A stretch of 64,000 nt of DNA from Nonomuraea rhodomycinica (GCF_013363995.1 NZ_JABWGO010000018.1:1-64000), one strand, 5' to 3'; positions 42,533 to 52,603 are shown, counted from the first letter of the stretch. Translations and numbers: made by a program. Notes: a model not told the origin generated them from the sequence alone.

Positions 42533-44460
42533 GACAGCGCCCTCTCCGCCATCATGGCCATCAGCGCCAGCTGTCCCTGCTCGGGTGTGCCGGTGGGGTC
42601 GAGCTCGCGGTAGCGGCGGTGCAGGTTGACCACGATCCGCTCGGAGTCCAGCCAGGTGGCGTACTCGCCGAGGTCCACGGCCCGCACCGCCTCGGCGAAG
42701 GACAGGCCGCGGGCGTGGGCGGCGTCGGCCTGCTCCACCACGTGCGCCAGGTAGCCGCGCACCGCGCGGATCCCGTCGGGGTCGGTGACCGGGCCGTGGC
42801 CGGGGACGATCGTCTCGGCGCCGGTGGCGATCATCGCGTCGCAGGCGGCGATCCAGTTGGCGATCGGGCCGCTCCACACGATCGGCGTGCAGCCGACGAA
42901 CAGCAGGTCGCCCGCGAACAGCACGCCCGCGTCGGGCACGTGCACGACGGAGTCGGCGCCGGTGTGGGCGGGGCCGAGGTTCGTCACGCGCACCTCGCGA
43001 CCGCCGACGTCCAGGACGAGCTCCCCGTCGTAGGTCAGGTCGGGCAGCCGCGGGTGGATGCCGCCGAAGTCGAAGGCGCCGAAACGCTCGCGGAAGTACG
43101 GCGTCACCGGCCCCAGGTCCATGACCTGGGCGGCGGCCATCAGCTCCGGGGGCAGCTCGTGCCGCATCTCCGCGCACGTCGCCTCGGCGGAGACGATCCG
43201 CACGTGCTCGCCCAGGAGCTGGTTGCCGTGGGTGTGGTCGCCGTTGGAGTGGGTGATGACGGCGTGGGTGAGCGGGTGGCGGTCGGTGACCGCGCGCATG
43301 GCGTCGAGCATCTCGGCCGTCAGCGGCAGGTCGAACAGGGTGTCGACCAGCAGGGAGGCGCCCTGTCCCGCGACCAGCCCGGCGTTGCTCCAGCCGTACC
43401 CGCCGTCGGGCAGCAGCCACGCCCACACGCCCGCGCCCACCTCGTGCAGCCCGCGCGTGTAGGGCAGCCTCGACGATGCGCGGTTGACGCGCGGGCGCGC
43501 GGGCCGCCGGTCCGGGTTGTGCCGGGGCGCCAGCCGGTACGGCGCGGCGGACGCGCGGACGCTCTGGCGCGTGCTGCCCAGCCCCTCGACGGTCAGCTCG
43601 ACGACGTCCCCGTCGCGCAACCAGCCCGGGAAGGCGGCCGGCTCGGCGAGCGACAGGTGCTCGACGAGGCAGCAGCCGGGCACGGTGCCCGAGCCGAACA
43701 CGTCACCGGGCACCAGGTCCACGCCGCGCGAGGCGTAGGAGACGACCTCGCCGAAGCTCCAGTCCATGGCGCCGGTGCTGCCCGTGCCGATGGTCCTGCC
43801 GTTGACGGTGGCCTCGACCCGCAGGGCGAGCAGGCCGTCGCGGCGGTAGGGCTCCAGCTCGTCGGGGGTCACCAGGAACGGGCCGAGCGTGGTCGCGCCG
43901 TCCTTGCCCTTGGCCTGGCCGATCGCCAGCGGCGCCTCGCGCAGTTGCAGGTCGCGCGCCGACCAGTCGTTGTAGACGGTGTAGCCGATGATGTGCCGCT
44001 CGGCCTGTTCCGGCGTGAGGTCCCGGCCGCCCGGTCCGATGACCGCGGCGATCTCCAGCTCGAAGTCGAACCAGGCGCTGCCGGGCGGGATCGGCACGTC
44101 GTCGTACGGGCCGACGACCGTCGAGGGGCAGGCGAAGTAGAAGGCCGGGATCTCGTACCAGGCGTCCTCCAGGGTGCGCGGCCGGCCGGCGGCCTGCCGG
44201 CAGTTGCGCATGTGGTCGAGGAAGCACAGGCAGTCGCGCACCGAGGGCGGGCGCGGGATCGGCGCGCGCAGCCTGGCCTCGGCCAGGGGCACCGTGTGCG
44301 CCCGCGACGCCAGGGCCTCCTCTCCCGCCGCCCGCAGCTCCTCGGCGCCCCGGCCGATGAGCTCGACCAGGCTGACGCCCGGCGCGACGGGGTGGATCCG
44401 GTCGTCGCCGATCACTCCGGCGCGGTCGCCGGTGTCCGTCGCGTAGGTCACCCACCGCAT
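42529..44460 (-). CDS. Fusion enzyme: FAH-family hydrolase plus metallo-beta-lactamase-fold hydrolase
   Basis: One continuous 643-residue frame joins two enzymes. Residues 1-320 are a fumarylacetoacetate-hydrolase-type domain: SVRDCLCFLDHMRNCR, SAWFDFELEIAAVIGPGG with the metal glutamates, YNDWSARDLQLREAPL, KGKDGATTLGPFLVTPDE, VSYASRGVDLVPGDVFGSGT. After a proline/arginine-rich linker, residues about 335-620 are an MBL-fold domain: HAVITHSNGDHTHGNQLLGE with the zinc H-x4-DH pattern, NLGPAHTGADSVVHVPDAG, GVLFAGDLLFVG, ETIVPGHGPVTDP. The two may act in sequence on a ring-fission or lactone-like substrate. I know of no standard pathway enzyme with this order. It is divergent from a TetR gene. 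Confidence 0.88.
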   Translation of the reverse strand: MRWVTYATDTGDRAGVIGDDRIHPVAPGVSLVELIGRGAEELRAAGEEALASRAHTVPLAEARLRAPIPRPPSVRDCLCFLDHMRNCRQAAGRPRTLEDAWYEIPAFYFACPSTVVGPYDDVPIPPGSAWFDFELEIAAVIGPGGRDLTPEQAERHIIGYTVYNDWSARDLQLREAPLAIGQAKGKDGATTLGPFLVTPDELEPYRRDGLLALRVEATVNGRTIGTGSTGAMDWSFGEVVSYASRGVDLVPGDVFGSGTVPGCCLVEHLSLAEPAAFPGWLRDGDVVELTVEGLGSTRQSVRASAAPYRLAPRHNPDRRPARPRVNRASSRLPYTRGLHEVGAGVWAWLLPDGGYGWSNAGLVAGQGASLLVDTLFDLPLTAEMLDAMRAVTDRHPLTHAVITHSNGDHTHGNQLLGEHVRIVSAEATCAEMRHELPPELMAAAQVMDLGPVTPYFRERFGAFDFGGIHPRLPDLTYDGELVLDVGGREVRVTNLGPAHTGADSVVHVPDAGVLFAGDLLFVGCTPIVWSGPIANWIAACDAMIATGAETIVPGHGPVTDPDGIRAVRGYLAHVVEQADAAHARGLSFAEAVRAVDLGEYATWLDSERIVVNLHRRYRELDPTGTPEQGQLALMAMMAERALS

Positions 44461-44482
44461 GACAACCTCCTTCGCAGTTCTA

Positions 44483-44526
44483 TGTTGGCTAACACAGGCT
44501 ATAGCTGACAGCATTTGCTCTGTCAG
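44483..44526. promoter_or_regulatory. Operator region between FAH-MBL operon and tetR
   Basis: TGTTGGCTAACA (44483-44494) is a 12-bp imperfect palindrome. CTGACAG (44505-44511) and CTGTCAG (44520-44526) form a perfect inverted repeat with an 8-nt spacer. Both lie in the only AT-rich stretch between divergent genes and are likely sites for the adjacent TetR protein. Confidence 0.55.
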
Positions 44527-44552
44527 TCGGCATACCTGGTTTGATGGTCGGC

Positions 44553-45125
44553 ATGGCCACGCGACGGATCCAGAGGACCGAGGAGAGCCGCCGGCTGCTG
44601 GTGACGGCCGCGGCCGAGCTCTTCGCCGAGAAGGGGTACCGGCAGACGAGCTTCATCGACATCGCCGAGCGGGCCGGCATCAGCCGCGGCTCCATCCCCT
44701 GGCACTTCGGCAACAAGCTCGGCCTGCTGGAGGCGGTCCTCGACGAGCGGGTCCACGGCATGCTGGCCGGCATCGCCGCGTCCGAGGGCGAGCGCCCCGG
44801 CGATCCGCTCGACCAGGTCATGGGCTTCATCCGCCTGCCGGTCACGCGCCTGTTCATCACGCTGCTGGCCGAGGCGGTGGAGGTGGACTCGCCGATCCGC
44901 GAGCACTACGCGCGGCTGCACGCGGCCCTACGTCAGGCGGTGCTGGCCCGGATACCGGCCCAGGCGCTCTCTCCGGGCACCACACCGGAGGCGTTCACGG
45001 TGCTGATGATCGGAGCCATCATCGGCGTTCACGTCCAGTGGCGGGTCGCGCCCGAGGCGGTGGACCTTGACGCCGTCCGGGACGCGATGCGCGCCCTGCT
45101 GCCCGCTGACCTCGGCCGGGCATGA
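44553..45125 (+). CDS. TetR/AcrR family regulator of the FAH-MBL operon
   Basis: The 190-residue regulator has the HTH at TEESRRLLVTAAAELFAEKG then TSFIDIAERAGISRGSIPWH, and a ligand domain containing VTRLFITLLAEAVEVDSPIR and FTVLMIGAIIGVHVQWRVAP. Divergence from the fusion-enzyme operon and the inverted repeats between them make it the probable local repressor. Start choice is uncertain: ATG at 44553 or 44544, neither with a strong ribosome site. Confidence 0.88.
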   Translation: MATRRIQRTEESRRLLVTAAAELFAEKGYRQTSFIDIAERAGISRGSIPWHFGNKLGLLEAVLDERVHGMLAGIAASEGERPGDPLDQVMGFIRLPVTRLFITLLAEAVEVDSPIREHYARLHAALRQAVLARIPAQALSPGTTPEAFTVLMIGAIIGVHVQWRVAPEAVDLDAVRDAMRALLPADLGRA

Positions 45126-45186
45126 CGACGGCCGCACGCGCACGTCTGCGCCCGCTTTCGCACGCGCACCCCTCGCGTCGCCCCGT

Positions 45187-46053
45187 TCAGGCGTCCCGGT
45201 GTTTGTCGCGGACCTCGGGAAGCCGCCGGAAGCCGGCTGAGCCGTAGGTGGCGACGGCGCCGGCGTTGGAGCTCGGGGTGCAGACGATGGCGCTGGACGA
45301 GCCCAGCTCCCGCAGCGCGGCCGCCGCGGCGACGGTGATCGCCCTGCCGTGGCCGCGGCCGCGGTGCTCCCGGTGCACGCCCATCGGTTCGAGCAGCCCC
45401 GGCCTGCCCGGCCCGGCCGACCACACCGTCACCGCCGCCACCGCGGCGCCCCGCTCGTCGTGGGCGACCAGGCACCGGGCGTCGGCGTACGGCGTTCCGG
45501 CCGCCATCGCGCGCCAGCGCTCCTCCGTGAACGTCGAGCCGTCGAACGACGCCCGCTGCACGGCGGCCCGCACGTGCGCCCGCTCCGGCCCGATCACCTC
45601 GACCCGCATGCCCGGGTCCTCCACGGGCTCCGTGAGGTCGCGGCACAGCGGCGTCCACGCCTCGTCGTCGTCCCAGCCGTCCCCGGACAGCAGCTCCCGG
45701 ATCAGCGCGGCCCTGGGCGCTTCGACGTTCGCCTTCCCCTCGTCCAGCACGCCGCGCCGCGGGTCGCTCACGTCCTCGGCCAGCCGCCGCGCCAGCTCCT
45801 CGTCCCGCTGAAGGTCCGGCGCGATCGCCAGCCGCAACAGCCCGGGACCGTCCAGCAGGCCGACGGCGACGATCCGGCCGTCCCGGCTCCACGTCCGGAC
45901 CGCCGCGGCCGTCGCCGCCGCGCCGAACCGCCAGAACCAGCCCAGGTCGCCCGGATGCAGGTGCACGGGCGCCCCGTCGTGCTGCCATTCGCGCAGTACG
46001 CCGACAACCCTGCTCAGCCCGTCGACACGCGGCACACCCGACACGATCGCCAT
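45187..46053 (-). CDS. GNAT family N-acetyltransferase
   Basis: The 288-residue protein has a C-terminal GNAT fold: MGVHREHRGRGHGRAITVAA contains the acetyl-CoA pyrophosphate-binding R-x-x-G-x-G, followed by SNAGAVATYGSAGFRRLPEV. The N-terminal half (VVGVLREWQHDGAPVHLHPG, FRFGAAAT) appears to be a degenerate second GNAT domain. Acceptor unknown. The ATG at 46053 was picked; the frame upstream is low-quality. Confidence 0.82.
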   Translation of the reverse strand: MAIVSGVPRVDGLSRVVGVLREWQHDGAPVHLHPGDLGWFWRFGAAATAAAVRTWSRDGRIVAVGLLDGPGLLRLAIAPDLQRDEELARRLAEDVSDPRRGVLDEGKANVEAPRAALIRELLSGDGWDDDEAWTPLCRDLTEPVEDPGMRVEVIGPERAHVRAAVQRASFDGSTFTEERWRAMAAGTPYADARCLVAHDERGAAVAAVTVWSAGPGRPGLLEPMGVHREHRGRGHGRAITVAAAAALRELGSSSAIVCTPSSNAGAVATYGSAGFRRLPEVRDKHRDA

Positions 46054-46121
46054 GGTCCCGATCACATACCACCGCGCCGGCGGCCCGCACCCGGTTTTCG
46101 CCGCCGGCGAGCCGCGCACGG

Positions 46122-47597
46122 TCAGGTCAGCGATCGGCCGAAATCGGAGCCCTCGCCGGGCGTGCCTGCCCCTTCGGGGCCGATGAGCAGCGGCTTCGTG
46201 GTGCGCACGCCCTCGCGCGAGGCTGCCAGCACGGCGACCAGAGGTTCGGTGCGGGTCGTGACCGCGAGGTCGGCTCTCCCGTCCTTGTCGAAGTCGGCCA
46301 GCCGCAACGAGGCCCCGAACCCCTGAACGTCACTCGCGAAGCCCGCGTCACCCGGCTTGAGCACCTGGGCACCGTCCCCCGGCAGCCCGCCCCGCCCCCC
46401 GTGGAGCAGGAAGACCGCGCCCTGCATCTCGAACTTGCCCGACGCGCCGACCGCCACGTCCGCGTACCCGTCGCCGTTGACGTCGCCGACGGCGAGATCC
46501 CCGCCGAACCCGTCGCCGTCCCCGGAGTCCTCGGGCACGCCGGAAGAGTTCTGGGAGATCAGCACCCCCTCGGCCGCCGGCCCCGAGGCCGATCCGCGGT
46601 GGAGGAAGATCTGGCCTCCGGCATCGTCGGCGTCGGCGTAGGCGTTGCCCGCGATCACGTCGCCGAAGCCGTCCCCGTCGACGTCTCCGACCGCCAGCGC
46701 CCCCACCCCCCACGCGTCGAACGTGGGGCCGGCCACGCCCTTCAGCCCGGCGGGCGACCCCCGGTGGACGGCTCCGGTGCCCTCGTCGGCCGGGTCGTCG
46801 TCGGAGAAGGCGACCACGAGGTCGTCGATCCTGTCACCGGTGACGTCGCCCGCGGCCAGCGCGTTGACGGCGCTGGTCCGCCGGACCATCCGGGGCCGCG
46901 GCGGCTGCCGCCGCATCCCGGCGCTCCCGTAGACGACCCATGCCCCCTCCACCGTCGTCACCCCCAGGTCCTGATGGCCGTCGCCGTTGAAGTCGCCCGC
47001 CGCCAGCAGCTCCCCGAACGTCGGGTCCTCGTGCGTGATCAGAACCGCCGACCGGGCCGACAGCCCGTCCCGGCCTCCGAAGACGATCGTCACGGCGACG
47101 GGCCCGTCGGAGCGTTCGGAACTCGCGCCGATGGCGAGGTCGGCGTATCCGTCGCCGTCGAAGTCGCCGCCGGCGGACGACGCGCCGAAGTTCTCCCCTT
47201 CGGTGAAGCCCCGCGGCAGGCCGCCCTGCCCGGGCCGGAGCACCGTCCGGCGACGCGGGTCGAGGCCCCGGGCCCCGCCGTACGAGACGACGACGTATCC
47301 GCCCCGCGTGGAGCGCCCCTCGTCCGGCGGCTCTCCGGGAGCGCCGATGGCGAGGTCGGCGTAGCCGTCACCGTTGTAGTCGCGGGCCTTCGCCGTGTCG
47401 CAGCCCGCGCGGCACGCCCCGCGCGTCGCGGGGGTCGCGGGCGTCGCAGACGTCGGGGACGTCGGAGACGTCGAGGGCGTCCGCGAAGGACCCGGCGCGG
47501 ACGTGGGCGACGCCTGACGCGCCGGAGGCTCCGCGGTGCACGCGGCCAGGCACACCGCGAGGACGACGGCCGCGAACCCGCGCACGATCATCACCAT
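46122..47597 (-). CDS. FG-GAP (integrin alpha-like) repeat lipoprotein
   Basis: The 491-residue protein has a lipoprotein signal (AAVVLAVCLAAC) and a Ser/Thr/Pro-rich linker (SPTSAPGPSRTPSTSPTSPT). About seven FG-GAP beta-propeller repeats follow, each with a calcium-binding loop such as DYNGDGYADLAIGAPGE, DFDGDGYADLAIGASSE, DFNGDGHQDLGV, DVDGDGFGDVIAGNA and DVNGDGYADVAVGASGK. It is anchored to the outer face of the membrane and probably binds ligands or protein partners. The linker DNA is itself a tandem array of GACGTCGGG-like 9-mers. Confidence 0.9.
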   Translation of the reverse strand: MVMIVRGFAAVVLAVCLAACTAEPPARQASPTSAPGPSRTPSTSPTSPTSATPATPATRGACRAGCDTAKARDYNGDGYADLAIGAPGEPPDEGRSTRGGYVVVSYGGARGLDPRRRTVLRPGQGGLPRGFTEGENFGASSAGGDFDGDGYADLAIGASSERSDGPVAVTIVFGGRDGLSARSAVLITHEDPTFGELLAAGDFNGDGHQDLGVTTVEGAWVVYGSAGMRRQPPRPRMVRRTSAVNALAAGDVTGDRIDDLVVAFSDDDPADEGTGAVHRGSPAGLKGVAGPTFDAWGVGALAVGDVDGDGFGDVIAGNAYADADDAGGQIFLHRGSASGPAAEGVLISQNSSGVPEDSGDGDGFGGDLAVGDVNGDGYADVAVGASGKFEMQGAVFLLHGGRGGLPGDGAQVLKPGDAGFASDVQGFGASLRLADFDKDGRADLAVTTRTEPLVAVLAASREGVRTTKPLLIGPEGAGTPGEGSDFGRSLT

Positions 47598-47636
47598 GCC
47601 CCGCAGGATAGGACCAGCGGGCGCGGCGTGAGGCGG

Positions 47637-48995
47637 TCAGCCCAGAACCGGGAAGTTGCCGCGGAAGACCCCGTGCGGGTCGCGGCGGCGCTTGACGTCG
47701 CGCAGCCGCGCCAGCACGTCGCCCGGGAACGCCGCCGCCGCCTTCTCCCCGTGACCGAGCAGCGTGTACGGCTTGCGCCCGCTGGTGTGCGGGACCATCG
47801 CCCGGGACAGCGCCGCCTGCCGCTCCTTGACGGCGGCGGCGAGCTCGGGGGTGTCGGCGGGCCCGAGCATGCTCAGCGCGTACGGCTCGGCGAGGTGCCC
47901 GCAGGCGCCGCCGCCCGGGGCGGGACGGCTCAGCGCCCCGCCGAGATGCCGCACCTGCACGGCGGCCAGCGGGGCGACGGACCCGTCCGCCGCCGTGGCG
48001 AGCAGCGCGGCGGCGCAGGCGTCGTCGAGGTCGGTGACGAGCTCGGCGCGCAGCAGCCCGGCCTTGGGCTCGGTCGGCTCGGCGGCGATCGCGCCCAGGG
48101 CGTGCGCCGGCAGGCGGCCGCGCGTGTCGAGGAGCGGGGCCCCGGCCCGGTCGAGCGGGGCGAGCAGGTCCCGGCCCGCCGCCTCCTCGCCGAGGTACGC
48201 GGCGTGCACCGCCACCGCCGACAGCCCGCGCAGCGGTCCGGGCAGCTCGGGCAGCGGCGGGAAGCGCATGAGCGTGAACCACACGGTGAGCTCCTCGGGA
48301 GCCGTCGCCGTGATCTCACGGTAGGCGGCGAGGACCCGTTCGGCGCGGTCGACCGGCCAGACCATGGCCCCGCCGTACAGGTGCGGGGCCGGGACGAGCC
48401 CGATCTCCATCGCGGTCACCAGCGCGAAGTCGCCGCCCCCGCCGCGCAGCGCCCAGAACAGCTCCGGGTCGGACTCGGCGGTGATCCGCGCCTGGGCGCC
48501 GCCGGCGTCGACCACCTCGAAGGCGCGCACGGCGTCGGCGGCCATGCCGTACGAGCGGCCGAACCAGCTGATGCCGCCGCCGAGCGTGTAGCCGGTCACG
48601 CTCACCACCGGGGAGCTGCCGGCCAGGCCGGTCAGGCCGTGCTCGGCCGCCGCGGCCAGCAGCTCCCCCCACTGGACGCCGGCTTCGACGCGCGCCACCC
48701 GCCGCTCCGGCCGGATCTCCACGCCGCGCATCCGGCCGGTCCGGACGAGGATCTGCCCGTCGAGCCCGTCACCGGCGCCGTGACCGTACGGCTGGACGGC
48801 CACGCCCAGCCCGGCCAGTCTCGCGTAGCTGACCACCGCCGCCGCGTCGGCCGCGTCCCGCACCCGCACCACCGCGCTCACCCGCTGCTCGACGGCCCGG
48901 TTCCAGGGCAGCCGGGCGGCGTCGAAGCCGTCGTCGCCGGGCACGAGCACCTGCCCGCGTACCGCCCGCCGCAGACCCGTCGCGTGAGATGTCAC
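47637..48995 (-). CDS. FAD-linked oxidoreductase, berberine-bridge type
   Basis: The 452-residue VAO-fold protein has the FAD domain with VQPYGHGAGDGLDGQILV, where the histidine can attach FAD covalently, GVQWGELLAAAAEHGLTGLA, and TGYTLGGGISWFGRSYGMAA. GGGGDFALVTAMEIGLV follows, and the C-terminal BBE segment LGHGEKAAAAFPGDVLARLRDVKRRRDPHGVFRGNFPV ends the protein. The second attachment cysteine usual in bicovalent members is not obvious. Substrate unknown; relatives oxidise sugars or natural products. No signal peptide. It is divergent from the BTAD regulator, which may control it. Confidence 0.85.
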   Translation of the reverse strand: MTSHATGLRRAVRGQVLVPGDDGFDAARLPWNRAVEQRVSAVVRVRDAADAAAVVSYARLAGLGVAVQPYGHGAGDGLDGQILVRTGRMRGVEIRPERRVARVEAGVQWGELLAAAAEHGLTGLAGSSPVVSVTGYTLGGGISWFGRSYGMAADAVRAFEVVDAGGAQARITAESDPELFWALRGGGGDFALVTAMEIGLVPAPHLYGGAMVWPVDRAERVLAAYREITATAPEELTVWFTLMRFPPLPELPGPLRGLSAVAVHAAYLGEEAAGRDLLAPLDRAGAPLLDTRGRLPAHALGAIAAEPTEPKAGLLRAELVTDLDDACAAALLATAADGSVAPLAAVQVRHLGGALSRPAPGGGACGHLAEPYALSMLGPADTPELAAAVKERQAALSRAMVPHTSGRKPYTLLGHGEKAAAAFPGDVLARLRDVKRRRDPHGVFRGNFPVLG

Positions 48996-49105
48996 TGTTC
49001 CTCCTGTTGTCGTCGCCGCTCCACGATGCGGCGCGGCACTTGGGGAGGAGCTGTCCGCGACTTGTCGGCGACCTGCCCCCTGCCGTGGTGGTGACCCGCC
49101 TCATT

Positions 49106-49168
49106 CCGGACAGACGGTTCGTTTCCTCTCGCGCCGGTGTCCCCTTACGCTGGTGCGCCGGACAGACG
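49106..49168 (+). repeat. Direct repeat CCGGACAGACG upstream of BTAD regulator
   Basis: CCGGACAGACG occurs at 49106-49116 and again at 49158-49168, 52 bp apart, the second copy 16 bp before the regulator start. A TACGCT -10-like hexamer (49146-49151) lies between. SARP-type proteins bind direct repeats, so this could be an autoregulatory site. Confidence 0.4.
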
Positions 49169-49184
49169 TGAGCGATGAGGAGCC

Positions 49185-52100
49185 ATGGACTTTCGCCTGC
49201 TCGGCCCGCTGGAGGTCCTCGACGCGCACGGGCGGCCCGTCGAGCTCGGCACCCGGAAACAGCGTGCGGTGCTCGCGATGCTGGCGCTCGAACCGGGCCG
49301 GATCGTGTCGCTCGACCGGCTGATCGACGAGCTGTGGTCGGGCGAGCCGCCCTCCAGCGCCATGGGATCGCTCCAGGTCTACATCGCCAAGCTGCGCAAG
49401 GCGCTGGAGCCGGACCGGCCGCCCCGCACGCCGCCGGCGGTGCTGGTGACCCGCGAGCCCGGCTACCTGCTGTCCGTCGCACCGGGGCAGGTGGACCTCG
49501 TCCGGTTCAGCACGTGGGCCGAGGACGGCAGCCGGGCGCTCGGCCTCGGCGAGCACGCCATGGCGCTGCGCCATCTCGACCGGGCCCTGGCCGCCTGGCG
49601 CGGCGAGCCGCTCGCCGAGTTCGCCGGCCACGGGTTCGCCCGGCCGGTCGTGGCGCGCCTCGGCGAGCTGCGCGCCACGGCGATGGAGGACCGGTTCGAG
49701 GCGCGGCTGGCGCTCGGCGAGGGCGCGGCGTGCGTCCCCGACCTGGAGCGCCTGGTGGAGGCGCAGCCGTTCCGCGAACGGTCGTGGAGGCTGCTGGTGC
49801 TCGCCCTCTACCGCGCCGGGCGCCAGGCCGACGCGCTCGCGGCGCTGCGCAGGGTCCGGGCGCTGCTCGCCGACGAGCTCGGCCTCGAACCCGGCGACGC
49901 GCTGCGCACGCTGGAGCAGGCGGTGTTCGCCCAGTCCCCCGAGCTGGCCGCGGCCGTACCCGGACCGGCCCGGGTCGAGGTGCGCGAGCCGGCCCCCGCC
50001 CCGCCGCAGCCGGCGGACGGCCTCATCGCCCGCGAGGAGCCGCTGCGCCTCATCACGGAGCGCCTGGCGGCGACCCGGCGCGGCCGGGGCGGTGTCCTGC
50101 TGGTCACGGGCGATGCCGGCATCGGCAAGACCCGCCTCGCCCAGGCCGCGGCCGACGAGGCCGAGGCCCGCGGGCTGGCCACCGCGTGGGGGCGCTGCGC
50201 CGAGGACACCGGCGCGCCGGCGTTCTGGCCGTGGCTGCAGGTCCTGGGCGCCTTCGGGCAGGACACGACCGGCGCGCTGCGCCTGCTGAGCGGCGAGCCG
50301 GGCACCGGCGGCGGCGACCCCGACACGGCGCTGTTCGGGCTGCACGAGCGGGTCCTGCGGGAGCTGACCGCGTCCGGCGAACCCCGGCTGGTCGTGCTGG
50401 ACGACCTGCACTGGGCCGACGCCTCGTCCCTGCGGCTGCTCGCCTTCCTGGCCGGGCACCTGCACCGCGCCCCGGTCCTCGTCCTGGCGACGCTGCGACC
50501 GGAGCCGGGAGGCGAGCCCGAGCAGCTGCGCGACACGCTCGGCCGGCTGGTCCGGGAGCCCGGCACCGACCGCCTGACGCCGGCGCCCTTCACCCGGGAG
50601 GAGGTCTCCGCCTACCTCGCCCGGCGCGAGCTCACCGACCCCGCGCTCGCCGCCGTGCTGCACGACAGGACCGGCGGCAACCCGTTCTTCCTGACCGAGC
50701 TGCTCCGCCTGCTGGACAGCGAGCACCGGCTGGACGCCGCGTCGCTGGGCGTCCCGGCCGGGGTGCGCGAGGTCATCGGGCGCCGGGTGGCGCGCCTGCC
50801 CGAGCCGACCCAGGACCTGCTGCGCTGTGCCGCCGTCCTCGGCCGCGAGGTGAGCTTCGACGCGCTGGCGGCGGTGGGCGCGCTGCCGCCCGAGGAGGTC
50901 ATGGCGCTGCTCGAACCCGCCGTGGCCAGCGGACTGCTGGCCGAGCTGCCCGACGGCTTCGACTACCGCTTCTCCCACGCCCTGGTCAGGGACGCCCTGT
51001 ACGCCGAGCTGGGCCGGCTCGGCAGGACCCGGCTGCACCTGCGGGCCGGCGAGGCGCTGGAGGCGTTCGCCGGCGTGGAGGCGTCCGTGCTGGCCCACCA
51101 CTTCGGCGCGGCCTCCCGGACCGGCGGGGCGGCCAAGGCGGTCGGCCACGCGGTCCGGGCCGCGCGCCGATCGGCCGAGCGGCACGCCTACGACGAGGCG
51201 GTCGGCTTCTGGCGGCGCGCGCTCGACGCGCTGGACGTGCTGGAGGCGCTGGACGGGGCGGACCCGCGCCGCCGCCACGAGCTGCTCATCGGGCTCGGGC
51301 GGGCGCTGCGGGCCGTGGGCGACGTGGAAGGGGCGCGGACGGCGCTGGACGAGGCGATCCGGATCGCCGCCGATCTCGGTGACAGGGCGGCGCTGGTCTC
51401 GGCGATCGTCGTCTTCGGCGAGGTCGCGGTGTGGAACTGGCGCTCCTACGGTGAGTCCGACGAGCGCCTGGCGGCCCTGGTGGAGGGCCTGCTGGACGAG
51501 CCGCTCGACGACCGTGACCGCGCCGCGCTGCTCGGCACACTCGGCGTCGAGCTGTACTACACGGGCACGCGGCGGGCCGAGGGCGAGCGGCGGGCCGCCG
51601 AAGCCGTCGCCATCGCCCGCCGTGCCGGCGATCCCGCCCTGCTGACGCGGGTGCTGAACAACTACGTGATCGCCTCCTGGGTGCCCGAACGGGAGCGGGA
51701 GCGCAGGAGCGCCGCCGAGGAGATGCTGGCCGTGCCCGGCCTGCCGGCCGGCGCGGAGGTCGTGGCGCGGGTGTTCCGGATGGCGCACCTGCTGAGGGAC
51801 GGTGAGCTGGGCGAGTGGGAGCGCGACCTCGCGCGCTGCGAACGCCTGCTGGGCGAGGTGCGCCGCCCCGAGCCGGAGGCGATGGTGCGCATCGCCGAGG
51901 CCGCCGGCCGCACCCTCCAGGGCCGGTGGGAGGAGGCCGAACGGCTCGCCGGGGAGTTCACCGCGCTGCTGGACGGCTCCAGCATGTGGGCGCCCGACTT
52001 CCCGGGCCTGATCACCCTGTTCACCTGCCGCTGGGCTCAGGGAAGGGCGGGCGAGCTCGCCGGCGGGCTGGTGTCGCGGGCGGGCCGTCCCGACATGGTG

Positions 52101-52493
52101 CCGCTGCGGCCCGTGGCGGTGCTGGCCGCGATCGAGGCGGACGGCCACGCGCCGGCGCGTGAGCTGGTCGCCCGCTGGGGGGCCGAGGTACGCCACGACT
52201 GGTCCACGGAGTTCCTGACCGTCGTGTGGGGGTACGTGGCCGCCCGGCTGGGCGTCCCGGATCCGGCGGACCTGTACGCCCGGCTCGCGCCGTACGCCGG
52301 GCGGCTGGTCGTCAGCGGCATGGGCGCGGCCGGGTGGGGCTCCATGCACCTGGTGCTGGCGGAGCTGGCCCGGGCCATGGGCGAGACGGAGCGGGCGCGC
52401 GCCCACGCCCGGCAGGCGCACGAGACGCACCTGCGCCACGGGCTGGAGCACTGGGCCGGCCGGAGCGGGCGGCTGCTCGCCGACCTGGGCTGA
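49185..52493 (+). CDS. AfsR/SARP-type BTAD regulator with NTPase domain
   Basis: The 1102-residue regulator has an OmpR-type winged helix ([19 protein letters not shown], then [18 protein letters not shown]; about 1-95) and a BTAD domain (about 100-245: [40 protein letters not shown]). An AAA-type NTPase follows, with Walker [21 protein letters not shown] near 307 and Walker [21 protein letters not shown] near 400. The C-terminal half (about 650-1102) is TPR-like helices. Such proteins are pathway-level activators in actinomycetes, gated by ATP and ligand. It may govern the divergent flavoprotein or the LLM gene; no biosynthetic core genes lie nearby. Confidence 0.92.
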   Translation: MDFRLLGPLEVLDAHGRPVELGTRKQRAVLAMLALEPGRIVSLDRLIDELWSGEPPSSAMGSLQVYIAKLRKALEPDRPPRTPPAVLVTREPGYLLSVAPGQVDLVRFSTWAEDGSRALGLGEHAMALRHLDRALAAWRGEPLAEFAGHGFARPVVARLGELRATAMEDRFEARLALGEGAACVPDLERLVEAQPFRERSWRLLVLALYRAGRQADALAALRRVRALLADELGLEPGDALRTLEQAVFAQSPELAAAVPGPARVEVREPAPAPPQPADGLIAREEPLRLITERLAATRRGRGGVLLVTGDAGIGKTRLAQAAADEAEARGLATAWGRCAEDTGAPAFWPWLQVLGAFGQDTTGALRLLSGEPGTGGGDPDTALFGLHERVLRELTASGEPRLVVLDDLHWADASSLRLLAFLAGHLHRAPVLVLATLRPEPGGEPEQLRDTLGRLVREPGTDRLTPAPFTREEVSAYLARRELTDPALAAVLHDRTGGNPFFLTELLRLLDSEHRLDAASLGVPAGVREVIGRRVARLPEPTQDLLRCAAVLGREVSFDALAAVGALPPEEVMALLEPAVASGLLAELPDGFDYRFSHALVRDALYAELGRLGRTRLHLRAGEALEAFAGVEASVLAHHFGAASRTGGAAKAVGHAVRAARRSAERHAYDEAVGFWRRALDALDVLEALDGADPRRRHELLIGLGRALRAVGDVEGARTALDEAIRIAADLGDRAALVSAIVVFGEVAVWNWRSYGESDERLAALVEGLLDEPLDDRDRAALLGTLGVELYYTGTRRAEGERRAAEAVAIARRAGDPALLTRVLNNYVIASWVPERERERRSAAEEMLAVPGLPAGAEVVARVFRMAHLLRDGELGEWERDLARCERLLGEVRRPEPEAMVRIAEAAGRTLQGRWEEAERLAGEFTALLDGSSMWAPDFPGLITLFTCRWAQGRAGELAGGLVSRAGRPDMVPLRPVAVLAAIEADGHAPARELVARWGAEVRHDWSTEFLTVVWGYVAARLGVPDPADLYARLAPYAGRLVVSGMGAAGWGSMHLVLAELARAMGETERARAHARQAHETHLRHGLEHWAGRSGRLLADLG

Positions 52494-52603
52494 CGCCTCC
52501 CGCCCGAAATATCCCTGGGCCCGCGGTGGTTGCACAGCGATGGTCGCGCAGCGGCGGCCGCACAGCCTGCCACGAACACGGACCGACGAAAGGCTTGTCC
52601 CCC

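Noticed and set aside
49185-52493. BTAD-NTPase protein as the missing LuxR receptor
   Set aside because: It has an OmpR-type N-terminal DNA-binding domain and no autoinducer-binding domain or C-terminal LuxR HTH.
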